Source: Blastocladiella emersonii ATCC 22665 (Eukaryota; Blastocladiomycota; Blastocladiomycetes; Blastocladiales; Blastocladiaceae). From it: a DNA stretch of 64,000 nucleotides. Both the position numbers and the translations under genes were made by a program. Numbering within the stretch: position 1 is the first letter of the stretch; each line of letters opens with the position of its first letter. The DNA lies in assembly GCA_025594325.1 (NCBI GenBank), contig JANHCV010000004.1:248001-312000 (forward strand). The letters run 5' to 3'. Under the pieces are notes generated by a model that was given only the letters and a program-made list of their open reading frames with translations, was not told the DNA's origin and ran no database searches. Below, piece by piece: positions 1 through 10,500 of the stretch.

Positions 1-1389
1 CCACCGGCTGCTTCGTCCTCGGGCCTCTCCAACGTGAAGCGCAGCGCAACCACCCGCGCCGGGTCCGGGTCCGGCTTCAGCTCGCGGGCCACCTCGCCCA
101 CCTCCGCAGGCCCCGACGCGAAACGGCGGCGGCGCGAGGCCCTACGCGCCGCGGATCCCGTCAGCGCGCAGTGGACGATCCACGTGCACGCGGACGTCGA
201 GAGCATCCTGGACTCGGCGGCCGCGAGCTTCCCGCTGGTCCGCACGTCGCGCGCGTCCGCGGCGGGGCTCGACCTCGAGTACGCGCAGGCCAAGTCGTCG
301 CGCGAGTTCCTGCGGTGGTCGGCGGTCCGCCGCAAGGCCGTCGAGTGGCTGCGCGCGCGGCACATGGCGCGCATGTGCGCCGAGCTGACGTTCGGGTCCG
401 ACTCGGCCGCGAAGCGCCTGCGCCGCGCGAACATGACGACCAAGCGGATCGTTGTGTGGTGCCGTGAACGCGGACATACGCCCGGGTACATGGCGCCGCC
501 GCCGGTGCCATTTGCGCCCTTGGCTACGGCGCCCAACGAGGTCGCGCCGCCCATCTGCTGCTCGCAGTGCGGCGCGGTCGCGGGCCACGGCCGCACCGGC
601 GCCGAGTGTCCCCACCCGGCCGCGCTGCAGGTCGCCGCCATGCTCCCGCCGTACGCGAGATCAACACCAACGTCTCGACCAAGCGCGGCACCCGGCAGCA
701 GCAGCAGCAGCAGTACCGACCTTACGGCGGTCCCGTTCGCGCACTACGACCCGCGGCTCGCGCAAACGGTCCAGTCGTGGATCTGGCCGCTCGCGCTACC
801 AACGTTCGACGCGGTGCTCAACCCAGAAGTCCTGTCTGCGGCGCGGCGCGGTCCCTCATCGTTTGGGCGGCCCGGCACCAGCCACAGCAGCGGCGGCGCG
901 AGCTGGGCAACCTCGTCGACGCGCGGCCCGACCTCGTTCGCCGCGTGGGCCGACGCGCAATCGCGGCCCGCGTCGGCGCCGCAAGAGTCCCGCGCAATGG
1001 TCCTGTCCGCAGATCTCGGCCCGCTGCGCTCGTCGTCGTCGCAGCGGCACGGGAGCACGGGGCTCGCGGCGCGGCAGTGGGACGGGACCGTGGACCGGCC
1101 GAGGGAGCGCGTGCTCGGGTTGCTGGGCGCGTGTGTCCGCGCGCTGGTCCAGCGGGTCGTCGACGGCGCGACGCAGGTGGCCGCGGCGCAGAAGGGCGGT
1201 GGTGGCGCAGCGCCGCAGGCTGCGGTAGGAGGGGCGTTCCTCGTCCCGGAACACGTCCTGGCCGCGGTCGCGCGCGACCCGATGCTCAACACCTGGCTCG
1301 CGCCGCTGACGACGGACGTGGTCGAGAAGGCGCGCGCCGAAGAGGAACCCATGGACACTGGCGTCGAGGGGCAGCAGGAGGACGGCTGA
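1..1389 (+). CDS. Unknown protein, 5' end outside the window
   Basis: The frame that stops at 1387-1389 is open all the way to base 1 with no ATG near the window edge (the first near-start is a GTG at 34), so the gene almost certainly begins before the window. The visible part is about 462 residues. A basic stretch (KRRRREALR) near the start may be a nuclear signal. A helical, Arg-rich region follows, with repeated RR motifs and a CSQC pair followed by a Cys-His pair (ICCSQCGAVAGHGRTGAECPH) that could form a small zinc knuckle. The rest is Ser/Ala/Pro-rich and looks disordered, ending in an acidic tail. I do not recognise the family. It converges with the L11 gene, with about 165 bp between the stops. 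Confidence 0.55.
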   Translation, partial: PPAASSSGLSNVKRSATTRAGSGSGFSSRATSPTSAGPDAKRRRREALRAADPVSAQWTIHVHADVESILDSAAASFPLVRTSRASAAGLDLEYAQAKSSREFLRWSAVRRKAVEWLRARHMARMCAELTFGSDSAAKRLRRANMTTKRIVVWCRERGHTPGYMAPPPVPFAPLATAPNEVAPPICCSQCGAVAGHGRTGAECPHPAALQVAAMLPPYARSTPTSRPSAAPGSSSSSSTDLTAVPFAHYDPRLAQTVQSWIWPLALPTFDAVLNPEVLSAARRGPSSFGRPGTSHSSGGASWATSSTRGPTSFAAWADAQSRPASAPQESRAMVLSADLGPLRSSSSQRHGSTGLAARQWDGTVDRPRERVLGLLGACVRALVQRVVDGATQVAAAQKGGGGAAPQAAVGGAFLVPEHVLAAVARDPMLNTWLAPLTTDVVEKARAEEEPMDTGVEGQQEDG

Positions 1390-1555
1390 GCAAGCGAGTG
1401 ATATATATCCCAACCCGTTGCACTTGCACACTGTTGATCGAGTACGGCGAAGCATGAGGTGATGGTGGCAAGCAGGCAGGCGCGCGAGGGCGGCCGAGAT
1501 GCATGTATTGAGGTCGAGGGAGGGGCAGGACGACAACAACTCACAAGCGAGCAAT

Positions 1556-2086
1556 TTACTTGTTGAGGATGACACCGTCGTACTTCTTCTTGAACCACTC
1601 CATGGTCTCGGACTTGGAGATGCGGTGCTGGCAGCCGACCTTGGCGACGGCGCGCTTGCGGCGGGACACGCGGAAGCCGGCGCGGCCCATGACGCAGTAG
1701 AAGTCCATACCGTAGATACCGATCGACGGGTCGTACTTGATGTCGAGGTCGATGTGCTCGGTGATACCGAAACCGAAGTGGCCGGTCTGCGAGAAGTTGA
1801 CGGCGCGGAGCTCGTACTCTTTGACCTTGAGGCCGCGCTCGAGGATCTCCTCGGCCTTGGCGCCACGGACCGTGACGTGGACGGCGATCTTCTCGTTACG
1901 GCGGATACCGAACGAGCGCACGGTGTACTTGGCCTTGGAGTAGACGGGGGTCTGGCCGGTGAGCTGCTCGAGCACCTTGGCGGCACGGGTGAGCTTATCG
2001 CCCGACTCGCCAACACAGATGTTGAGGACGAGCTTCTCGAGCTTGAGCTCGCGCATGGGGTTCTGCTTCTTGTCTGCGCTCTGCAT
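1556..2086 (-). CDS. RPL11: 60S ribosomal protein L11 (uL5)
   Basis: A 176-residue protein that matches eukaryotic uL5 along its whole length: the NPMRELK start, [14 protein letters not shown], the [17 protein letters not shown] core, the [15 protein letters not shown] block, the [18 protein letters not shown] motif, and a C-terminal [11 protein letters not shown] tail. uL5 sits on the central protuberance of the large ribosomal subunit and contacts 5S rRNA. The length is normal for the family. The chosen ATG gives [13 protein letters not shown], close to the usual MSA(D)KAQNPMRE. However, ATGCAG/AGC at the start also resembles an intron 3' end, so a tiny upstream exon with its own ATG, common in fungal ribosomal protein genes, is possible. 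Confidence 0.95.
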   Translation of the reverse strand: MQSADKKQNPMRELKLEKLVLNICVGESGDKLTRAAKVLEQLTGQTPVYSKAKYTVRSFGIRRNEKIAVHVTVRGAKAEEILERGLKVKEYELRAVNFSQTGHFGFGITEHIDLDIKYDPSIGIYGMDFYCVMGRAGFRVSRRKRAVAKVGCQHRISKSETMEWFKKKYDGVILNK

Positions 2087-2931
2087 TTGGGGGGAACGGG
2101 CGCAAGTTCATGGGCAAAACGGTCAGTTTTCCAGCCGGGTTGGGCGTTTGAGCGGCAGTTCCGAACCCCACATGCAAATCGACGACGACGAAGCGAACAG
2201 CCATGTGAGTAGATCAGTCACGGACGGACAGACGGCCCGGGGCGGCACGTCGGGCACGCGCGCAGAGTCACAGCGCGGCGTGTTTGCGGGTTTCGCGGGC
2301 AGAGTGCCACCGCCACCACGATACGGCGTGCTTGCGTCGGGCAGCGTCGTGGAGCGACGTAGGTGCGACCGGCCGTTCGTGGCGACGGCGTGACGAGACT
2401 TCCCCCGCCAAAACAAAGGGGCAGCGTGCCGCGTGGCGGTGCCGCGGGCGGGGTGGTCACGACCATCCATCGCGCGGCGTTTCGTCACGCCCGCGTTACG
2501 TGCGGTCGGCGTTTCGCGACAAACGGCGAGCGTGCCGCGCGCGCAGAGGTTCATGGCAAAATCGAGTTCATGGCTTTCGGTTCGTCGGCGTAGGCGTAGG
2601 CGTAGGCGTCGTCGTCGCCGTCGAGTGCATGTATGGGCGGAGGTGGTGCGGGGCGTCGCAGGCGCGCACACAAACCATTTTGGGGTGGTTCCTCTTGAGA
2701 TAAGCAGGGAGAGGGACTACTCCAATGTCGCCGTGGACGCTGTGAGCACCGGCGGGGGAGCGGCGGCGGCGGCGGCGCAGCGGGGCGGGAGGACGGCGGG
2801 TGGACGACCTGCGCCACACGGAGAAGTCGCACGTGACTGATACTCGCCGATCGCTTCTTCCCTGCCGGCCTCGTCCACCCGCAGTCCAGCCCAAGCCTGA
2901 ACGCTAGACCAGCCTGCAACGTATCAGCACC
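2087..2931. promoter_or_regulatory. Divergent intergenic region RPL11 / TRM44
   Basis: This 845-bp stretch lies between the divergent L11 and TRM44 genes and must hold both promoters. It contains a small GGCGTA tandem run near 2585-2607 followed by a GTC run, and a CGG-rich patch near 2758-2785. Long open frames here are GC-driven and show no family similarity. An undetected 5' exon or leader intron of RPL11 could lie in it. Confidence 0.5.
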
Positions 2932-4443
2932 ATGGGCAAGCGGCAGAAAAAGGACCGCGTCGACCCGTACTTCCAGCTGTACGCGCCCGTCGCGACGTAC
3001 GAGCCGGCCGCGGCCGACGGCGCCGAGCCCGTGCTCGTCGGGTACACGCAGGAGGTGGTGTTTGCGCGGTCCATCTTCGACGGGTGCCTGGAGCGGTGGG
3101 TGACGTCGCCCGACACAATCGGCCACCTGTACGCGCCGTACCGCACCTTTGAGCTGGTCGAGGACGGGTCGGTCCCCGCAACGACGCCAGAGTCCCCCGC
3201 CGTGCGCACCGTGGTCCGCCGACTCCTGCCCAAGGGCGAGCAGCAGCGCCCGACCACGGAGCGCGTCACGGTCGTCACGGACGCGGCTCGCGGCGTGTCG
3301 TCCTTCACCTTCGAGCCCGTCCTCGACGCCGACGCTGAGGGCGCGCCCGACCGCGCCTACTTCCAGGTCGAGCGCTTCTCGTTCACGTACGAGCCGCTCG
3401 AGGGGACTGCCGCTGCGGCTGTGGCTGGTCCCACCGAGGAGTCGGCGGCGACGGAGCCCGCCCGCGCTGTGGCGGCCGGCACCGTGCTGACGCCGATCGC
3501 GCGCATCGTGTTCCGGTGGGTCCCGCTGTCGCCGTCGGCTGCCGCTGCGGCTGCAGCCCGCGGCAACGAGCCGACCAAGCAGGCCGTGTTCGACCAGCTG
3601 ATGCAAAAGTGCTTCAAGTGGTGCACGCACGACTTGCTGGGCGGGTACACGCCCGTGGCGAAAGACGTGCTCGTGCAACGGTCCGCGTTCTCGGAGCTGT
3701 ACGCTGGGCTCAAGAAGAAGTACGCGTACCTCGTTACGACATGGACCGAGAAGACGGACCCCAAGAAGTTCGTCTACGAGGACCTGGCGCTCGTCGCGTA
3801 CCTGACGTCCATGTGGCTCGCGGCCGACCCGAACGCGCGCGACCACGTCGTGTTTGCGGACCTCGGGTGCGGCAACGGCCTGCTGACGTACCTGCTGCAC
3901 AAGGAGGGTTTCCGCGGCTACGGCGTCGACCTGCGCGCGCGCAAGATCTGGCCGCGGTGGCTCGCCGAGGGCGCGCGGCTCGTCGAGACGACGCTGCAGC
4001 TGACCGAGTACGCGCTGCCGTGCGACGTGACGTGGATCCTCGGCAACCACGCCGACGAGGTGTGTCCGTGGATCCCCGAGATCGCGCTGCGCCCGCGCAC
4101 TGCGCCAGCGACGCTCGAGCTGGCCGAGGGCGCCGTGGACCCGCGCGAGGGCACCGTGGTCGCGCCCAAGCTGTTCATCCTGCCGTGCTGCTTCTACAAC
4201 AAGGAGGGCCAGCTGTTCCCGCCGCCGGCGTCGTCGTTCCCCGTGCCGCAGCACCTCGCCAACGCCGGGTCGCGGTACAAGCGGTACCTGCAGTACATTG
4301 GCGAGCAGTGCGACGCGGCCGGGTTCGACGTGGTCTACGACGCCCTGCGCATCCCGTCGACCAAGAACCAGGCCCTCGTGTGCACGTTCCGCGGGGATGT
4401 GGCCAGCGAGGCGGCGACGACGACGACTACTACTTCTACTTAG
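2932..4443 (+). CDS. TRM44: tRNA (uracil-2'-O-)-methyltransferase Trm44
   Basis: A single-exon 503-residue protein of the Trm44 family, which uses S-adenosylmethionine to methylate the 2'-O of U44 in eukaryotic tRNA-Ser in the cytoplasm. Diagnostic features are the class I methyltransferase motif VVFADLGCGNGLLTYLL (about residues 306-322), followed by GYGVDLRARKIW, then ILGNHADEVCPWIPEIA, and the Cys-rich FILPCCFYNKEGQLF motif typical of this family. The C-terminal part (RYLQYIGEQCDAAGF ... LRIPSTKNQALV) also fits. Ala/Thr-rich inserts near residues 160-215 are likely loops. The ATG at 2932 is the first in frame after an untranslated leader. It runs toward the arginine methyltransferase gene, with about 50 bp between the stops. 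Confidence 0.9.
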   Translation: MGKRQKKDRVDPYFQLYAPVATYEPAAADGAEPVLVGYTQEVVFARSIFDGCLERWVTSPDTIGHLYAPYRTFELVEDGSVPATTPESPAVRTVVRRLLPKGEQQRPTTERVTVVTDAARGVSSFTFEPVLDADAEGAPDRAYFQVERFSFTYEPLEGTAAAAVAGPTEESAATEPARAVAAGTVLTPIARIVFRWVPLSPSAAAAAAARGNEPTKQAVFDQLMQKCFKWCTHDLLGGYTPVAKDVLVQRSAFSELYAGLKKKYAYLVTTWTEKTDPKKFVYEDLALVAYLTSMWLAADPNARDHVVFADLGCGNGLLTYLLHKEGFRGYGVDLRARKIWPRWLAEGARLVETTLQLTEYALPCDVTWILGNHADEVCPWIPEIALRPRTAPATLELAEGAVDPREGTVVAPKLFILPCCFYNKEGQLFPPPASSFPVPQHLANAGSRYKRYLQYIGEQCDAAGFDVVYDALRIPSTKNQALVCTFRGDVASEAATTTTTTST

Positions 4444-4492
4444 GCTATACAATACAACACGCTAGTTTCATTTCATACACTGCGGTGCCTTC

Positions 4493-5961
4493 TCACGAGG
4501 TGCTCGATCCGCCGGGCGGCGTGTACAGGCACGAGTGCTCGGGGACAAACGGCGCGGCGCCCGCGACGGCCGGCTGGTACGTGTACGAGTAGGTCTGCTC
4601 GTGCAGGAGCCATCGGCCTCGCCGGCGTCCGTCGCGGCGGGCGAGCCAGGCGTGGGACTCGTCGCCGAGGCGGGCGAGGACCTCGGACACCTCGGCGTCG
4701 CGCGGCGCGCACGCGGGCGGCCCGCTGACGGCGACCTCGGCGACGAGCGTGTAGCTGCGCATGGCGTTGACGGTGCCGCGGAGCCAGCCGGTCAGCACGT
4801 CGCCGGCGTTGACGGCGAGCGGTTCCGAGAAGAGGAAGCGGATCTGCTGCCAGTGCGTGTTGGGTGCAGACGGCGCCGTGGACAGGGTGAGGGCGTCGCC
4901 AAACGCGAGATCGAACCAGCCCGCGATGCCGTGTACGAGGCCCGTGTACTTTGCAGTCCACGAGAAGGGCATGACGACGTCGTACAGGTCGGACACGGGC
5001 ATGGTGGCAAAGTCCATGACGGTGGGCGCGGCCGGGTCGGCGACGAGCGAGTTGGGGTCAAAGTGGCCGACGACGGGCAGCGAAAAGTACTCTGCGCGGG
5101 CCTCGGTGAAGAGCCCCGACAGGTCAACGCCGTAAAAGTCGGGCGAGTCCCAGAACCGCGCCTTGGTCATGGTCTCCGTGTACAGGCTATCCGGGGCAGC
5201 GCGGGTGTCAGTACACTCGCGATGGTGCGGGCGTGGGGCACACACACGTACAAGGCGTCGGTAAAGGGCGCGAGGAAGATGCTCCCGGCCGAGGGCAGAA
5301 TGGTGCCGCCCGGCTTGAGATACGTGTCGCGCGCGTACAGAAACGACTCGAGCATGCGCTCTGAACGGACGCGGGTCAGGACGCGTCGGCGATGCCGCTC
5401 GACCATAGCGCGTACCGTGGAAGAGGAGTACACCGATCGGCTCGGAGATGAGAACGTCGACCTTGGGAATGTTTTGCGTGATCTGTTCGACCTTGGCTAT
5501 CCTCTCTCATGTATTAGCGCAGCTCGAGGCTCAGTCGCGGCGGACGTACACTGGACGACGGTGATCTTGCCCGCGAGGTACGCGTTGCGCCCGCCGGGCC
5601 GCTCAGCGTCGGCGACCAGCTGGCGGATGCGGCGAGCGACGTTGGATGCCTCGACCGAGTAGACGTGGCGGGCGCCGGCCTGCACGGCAAAGTAGGACAG
5701 GATGCCGGACCCGGCGCCGACGTCCATGACGAGGGCGTCGCGGAAGGCCGGCGAGTGGTGCATCATGGCTGTCTGGTACGCCGTGGTGCGGGCCTGGTCG
5801 ATGAGCATGTTCTGCTGGTGCGTCAGCAGCGCATAGTAGCCGAAGTACATGGGGTCGCGCGCGTCGACGCCCGGCTGCGGCGTCGTGCCGTCGTCGTCCT
5901 GCTCGCGCGCTGACTTGGGCCGCTTTGCGGGCGCTTCGCTCATCTTGACGTCGTGATCCAT
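4493..5961 (-). CDS. CARM1/PRMT4-like protein arginine methyltransferase
   Basis: Four exons on the minus strand: 5961-5550, 5496-5416, 5360-5252 and 5186-4493. The introns are 53, 55 and 65 bp, all with GTACG donors, and splicing gives 431 residues in frame. The family signature is clear: the YFGYYALLTHQQNML start of the catalytic core, SAM motif I MDVGAGSGILS (residues 79-89), the double-E loop split by intron 2 (ISEPIGVLLFHERML), the LAPFTD block followed by TKARFW and YGVDLSGL, and the THW loop (NTHWQQIRFLF). Length and the missing N-terminal PH domain fit fungal type I enzymes. It would dimethylate arginines in histones, RNA-binding or splicing proteins. The third donor was placed at TT|GTACGT because this best restores the conserved spacing before TKARFW. 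It shares a 170-bp promoter region with the TORC2-type gene. Confidence 0.88.
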
Positions 5962-6131
5962 GGCAGTGTGTATGGCGGCAGGGGAGAGGGGAGGAGAGAG
6001 CGAAGGCGCGCGGCGTTCACGTCGAAGTCGGCCGACCGCACGGCGTTCGCGCTCTCTCACCGACCCTTCTCTGCCATGCATCTCGCCCGCTGAGCGCGCC
6101 GAACCTGTCGCAGCCCTTCTATCCTCGAACG

Positions 6132-7525
6132 ATGGCGAGCCTGTGGTCCGCCAAAGCCCGCAGCGCGAGCGCGTACCTGCTGCCGCAGTCGTCGGCGTCA
6201 ACGGCGTCGTCGTCGCAGCCCGCGCCGCTCACCGCGCACCAGCCGGGGAGCCCGGCTTCAACGAGCGCGGGTTCCATTGCGCCGACCACGAGCGGGTCCT
6301 CGCCGATGCTCGCGCCGCCGCCATCGAGCTCGGGCGGGGCGCCCGTGCTGACGTCGCCGGGCGTCGTGGGCGCCAACGGGAACAACCTGACCGCGGTGAT
6401 TGCGCCGTTCCTGAGCCAGCACCGCGGGTCCGCGAGCAGCGGCGGGCCCGGGTCGCCCGGCGGGCCGTCGGCCCCGAGCGCGGCGGCCCCGCGGTCCCCG
6501 TCTTTTTCCCAGCAGCACCTGTTCGAGAGCCCCGGCGACGGCGTCGGCGACCAGACGTGGGACGCCATCGAGTCGCGCGTGCTGCCGCTGTTTGTCGGCG
6601 ACGGGCTCAACAGTACCATCGAGGAGCTGAACGTGCTGCTGAGGTGCGTTCCACGGCGCCGCGATGCGTCCTGCGCACAGCTAACCCGCGCTGGGTGAAC
6701 ACGTAGCCGGTACCTGTCGCAGCAGCTGTACGGGACCATCCTCGAGGAGCTCAAGGACCTGCTGCGCGACGGCGTACAGCGCATGATGGGCAAGTTCCTG
6801 ACCAACGTCGAGTTTGACGCGCCGGCCGCCGCGACCGGCGCTGTGCCCGCGAGCCAGTCGCTGTACCTGCTGCGGTGGACCGAGATCTGGGTCTTCTACT
6901 TCTCGGTCGTCCTGCCCTACCTGCAGTCCGTGTTCCTGCCGCTGCAGGCCGAGATCAAGGCCTCGCGCCTCGTCAACTCGGTCCGCACCTTTGTCCTGCT
7001 CTCGTTCCGCGACCGCGCCGTGGTACCGCACCTCGAGGACCTGCAGCGTACGTTCTATCACTCGCGCCGCGCGGCCTGTTCTCCTACTAACTAACGATCG
7101 TTCACATAGTGCTCGTGCAGTGCCTCGACGCCGAATTCGCGTCCGTCGGGTACCCCTCCTCGCCCCCAATCCCCGCGGTCCCGCTGCCCACGAGCCCGAA
7201 CCCAGCACGCACGCACCCGCGCACCGCAGCACTGCCCGTGCCCGACCCGCTCGGTACCTCGGCGCGGTCGACGGCCGCCGCCGAGTCCAAGGCCGCGATC
7301 CTGCTGCAGATGTTCCTGGTGCTCGGCGACCTGCCGCAGTCGCAGGTCGCGGGCGCCGCGGCGACGGGCGCGGGGACGGGCGACGACGCGCGCGTCCGCG
7401 CGACGCTGCTCGCGGTCCGCGGCGAGCTCAAGGAGACGGTCGCCCGGCTGCGCGCTGCGCGTGAGGGCGCGGGGGCGACTGCTGCAGCGGCGGCGGCAAC
7501 CGGCGCGGCGGCGCACGCGGGATGA
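6132..7525 (+). CDS. TORC2 subunit, HbrB/Bit61/PRR5 family
   Basis: Three exons (6132-6643, 6707-7047, 7110-7525) give 422 residues after removing 63- and 62-bp introns. The second intron has a perfect ACTAAC branch region. After a disordered Ser/Pro-rich N-terminus comes the HbrB core: WDAIESRVLPLFVGDGL, IEELNVLL, then YGTILEELKDLLRDGV, RWTEIWVFYFSVVLPYLQSVFLPLQ and VRTFVLLSFRDRAVVPHLE. These are hallmarks of the HbrB family (Aspergillus HbrB, yeast Bit61/Bit2, animal PRR5/Protor), which binds target of rapamycin complex 2 and takes part in polarity and stress signalling. The C-terminal part (ESKAAILLQMFLVLGDL) carries the last conserved helix. Assignment to the family is firm; the exact orthologue name is not. 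Confidence 0.85.
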
Positions 7526-7583
7526 GAAGAGATGGTGGCTGGACACATAAATTTACATTGGGCCGTGTATTACGAGAAGGCTA

Positions 7584-10500
7584 CTAGTAGTGGGTTGCCG
7601 CTGCCACATGGCTCTCGGCGGGCGTCGCGGTCCCGCTCCCCGTGCCGGTCGGTGGGGTCCGCTTGCCCGACGAGAGCTGTTGCTGCTGCGGCGGCATCCC
7701 CGGCGAGCGGAACGACTGCTGGCTTGGCGGCGCGCCGTGACCATGACCGTGGCCGTGGTGCGGGTACCCGCCGTCGCCGTTACCGTTTGCGTAGTACTTG
7801 TGGTGGTGGTGCGCGTGCGCGGGATACGCCCCGCCATACGCGAGGTACCCATTCGCCGCTGGCGGCGCTGGTCCACTGGGCGGCGTGACGGCGGCCGGAG
7901 ACACGGGCGACGCGGCGTCGGGCGGTGGGGGCGCGGTTCCGGCCGCGGGTGGCGGCGGTGGTGGATGGGCGCCGGAATACTGGTGCTGCTGCTGCGGAGG
8001 GTAGCGCGGGTGGTCGTAGTACCCGCCCGCGGGCGGCGCGGGCGCGTGTGCGTGAGTGGGATACCCGCCGCCGTACCCGCCGTGGTGCGGGGGCGGGGGA
8101 GGGTACCGGGGACCAGCCGGCGGCGGCGGCGGCGGTGGTGGCGGGTACCCTGCGCCGTGCGGGGACTGCAGCGGCGCGTACCCATCTCCACCGGCAGTTT
8201 CGGAGGGCGGCGGCAGAGGCGGCGCGTAGTACCCGTTGTGCGCGTGGTGCGGGTGGTACGCCGCCGGCGCGTCGTAGTCGTAGTACGCCGGGTGGCCGCG
8301 GTGGTACGCGTGCGGCGGTGGCGGGTAGGATGCCGGCGGCGGCTGCGCGTGGTGCGGGTGGTGGTGGTACGGCGGGTACGCAGACGCCGGCGCGGGGCCC
8401 TGGTACTGCGTGTGGTGGTACGACGGCTGAGCGCGCGGCATCGGCTGCTGCTGCTGCTGCTGCGGGTGCGCCGGCGGGTAGCCGTGCGAGTACGCGTGGC
8501 CGCCGCGCGGGTCAGCACCATCGTCCTCGCCCGGATGCGCCAACGGCGGCGGCGGTGGCGCGTGCGCGTGTCCGTTGACGTGCCGCGGCGCGTGCGGGTG
8601 CTGGGGCGGGATCGGGCGCGGCGACAGGCCGCGAAGCATCGCGCCGACGTCACGGACGGGCTCCCACGACTTTTCGGGCTGCATGCGCGCGTCGCCTGCG
8701 TGAGATTGCGGCTGCGAGTGGTGGTGCTGCTGCGGCTCGGGCGCGTCCGCGTCCATGTCGTTGTCGAGTGGCGCCAGCTCGCCCGAGGCAGCTGCGGCAG
8801 CGGCACGGGCGCGGGACGCGGCGACGTGCGCGGCGGTTTCGATGCCGTTCGAGTGCCGTGCGGGGACGGGCTCCATGGACGAGCCCGCCGAGGCGGACGA
8901 GTGCTCGTGGATCGGCTCGTAGCGGCGGCGGTCGACGGCGGCGACCGACTCGGTCGTCTGCGTGTGGGTCCACGCACTCTGTGACGTCGTCGCCAGCGAG
9001 CGCGCGGGCAAGTTGGCGCGGACCGCGGCGACGAGATCGGCGGCCTCCTTGCGGCGTTCGAGGTCCTGGCGGTTGTCGTGTGCGAGGAGCTGGATCTGCG
9101 TGGCCCGCGCCGCGGCCTCGCTGACGGCCTTGCGCCAATCGGCGCCGAACTGCGCGGTGAGCACGGCCACGTCCTGCTCGTGGCGGGCCGCGGCCTCGGG
9201 CGTCGCGTCCTTGCGGAGATCCTTCAGGACGCCGCGGGCGTAGCGCAGGCACTCGTAGTGGTTGACGAGGTGGTCGTGCAGCGTGCCAGAGGTGAAAGCC
9301 GGGTAGGCGCAGTCGGGCGCGGGGCACTTGACGGCAGGCGGGTCGGGCGACGGCGGCCGGGCAGCGGGCTCCGGGATGGCCATCGAGTTGTTCATGAGCG
9401 CGGCGAGCAGGACGTGGCCGACGTGGTCGTCGCTGGAAGCCGAAGCGGGCGCGGGCTCGGTAGCGGGAGCGGGCCGGGCAGCGGACGGCGCGGCAGACGA
9501 GGTCGCGGGAGCGGGCCGGGCAGCGGACGGCGCGGCAGACGAGGTCGCGGCCGGGACCTGCGGCGGCAGTTGCTCCGACGGCTCCTTCTTGACCTGCGCC
9601 TGCGCCTGCACCTGCTCCACCTTCACCCGCGCCTGCTCGTCCTTGATCCGCGCCGCGAGCTGGGGCGGCATGACGCGGGCGAGGTGGAACGGGATAAAGT
9701 ACCCGTCCGGCCGCACGACGGCCTCGGGGTGGATCCACGCCGGGCGCTCCACGGGCGGCGCGCCCGTGGCGGCGGCGGGGCGCGGCGCCATACGGCCCGA
9801 CGGCAGGACCGCGGGCGCGCTCGACGTGGCCGAGGGCACGCGCAGCTGGATGCCCGGAATGACCGGGAGCGGTGGCGGCGCCGTGACGAACGGCGTGACG
9901 AGCGGACTCGCGCCGGTGGCGGCGGATTCCTGGCTGCTGCGGCCGCCGAGGACGGACGGGGCCTTGGACGACGCGGCCGACGCGGCCAGCGACTGGCCGG
10001 GGAGACCGAGGATGCCGCCGTTCGCGAGCGACGGTAACCCGAGCGCGGGCGGCGGGGACGCGAACTGCGGGGCTGCGGCGGCCGCAGCGGCGGCGTTCGC
10101 GGCGATGGCGACGACAGCCGATTTGGCGGCGGCGCTGGATAGGGCCGACGCGTCGGGCGAGGTGGAGGCAGCAGCGCCGGCCGCCGAGACGTTCGGGCTG
10201 GCGGCGGCCGAGGACGCGGCGCTCAGCGGCGCAAAGGCGACGCGGAACGGGCGGGAGGAGGACAGGGCGGCGATCGACACGTTCGACGCCGTTGCCGGGA
10301 ACGACGCGGTCGCGTTGGACGAGGTCGGCGTGGGGAGCACGCCGCCGGCGGCCGCCGCAGCGGTAGCAGGTGCCGGCGCGGGTGCGCTCGGTACCGCGCC
10401 GGAGCCGGAGCCGGAGCTGGAGCCGGCGCTCGAGTAGGTGGTGGTCTCAGCGAGGAGGCGCCTGCCCTCGTCGAGGAGCGGGACGATGAGCTCGGTCCAG

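Noticed and set aside
2551-4452. 633-codon open frame antisense to TRM44
   Set aside because: It is a composition-driven shadow of the TRM44 frame, Arg/Ala-rich, with no family signature. The sense frame has clear methyltransferase motifs.
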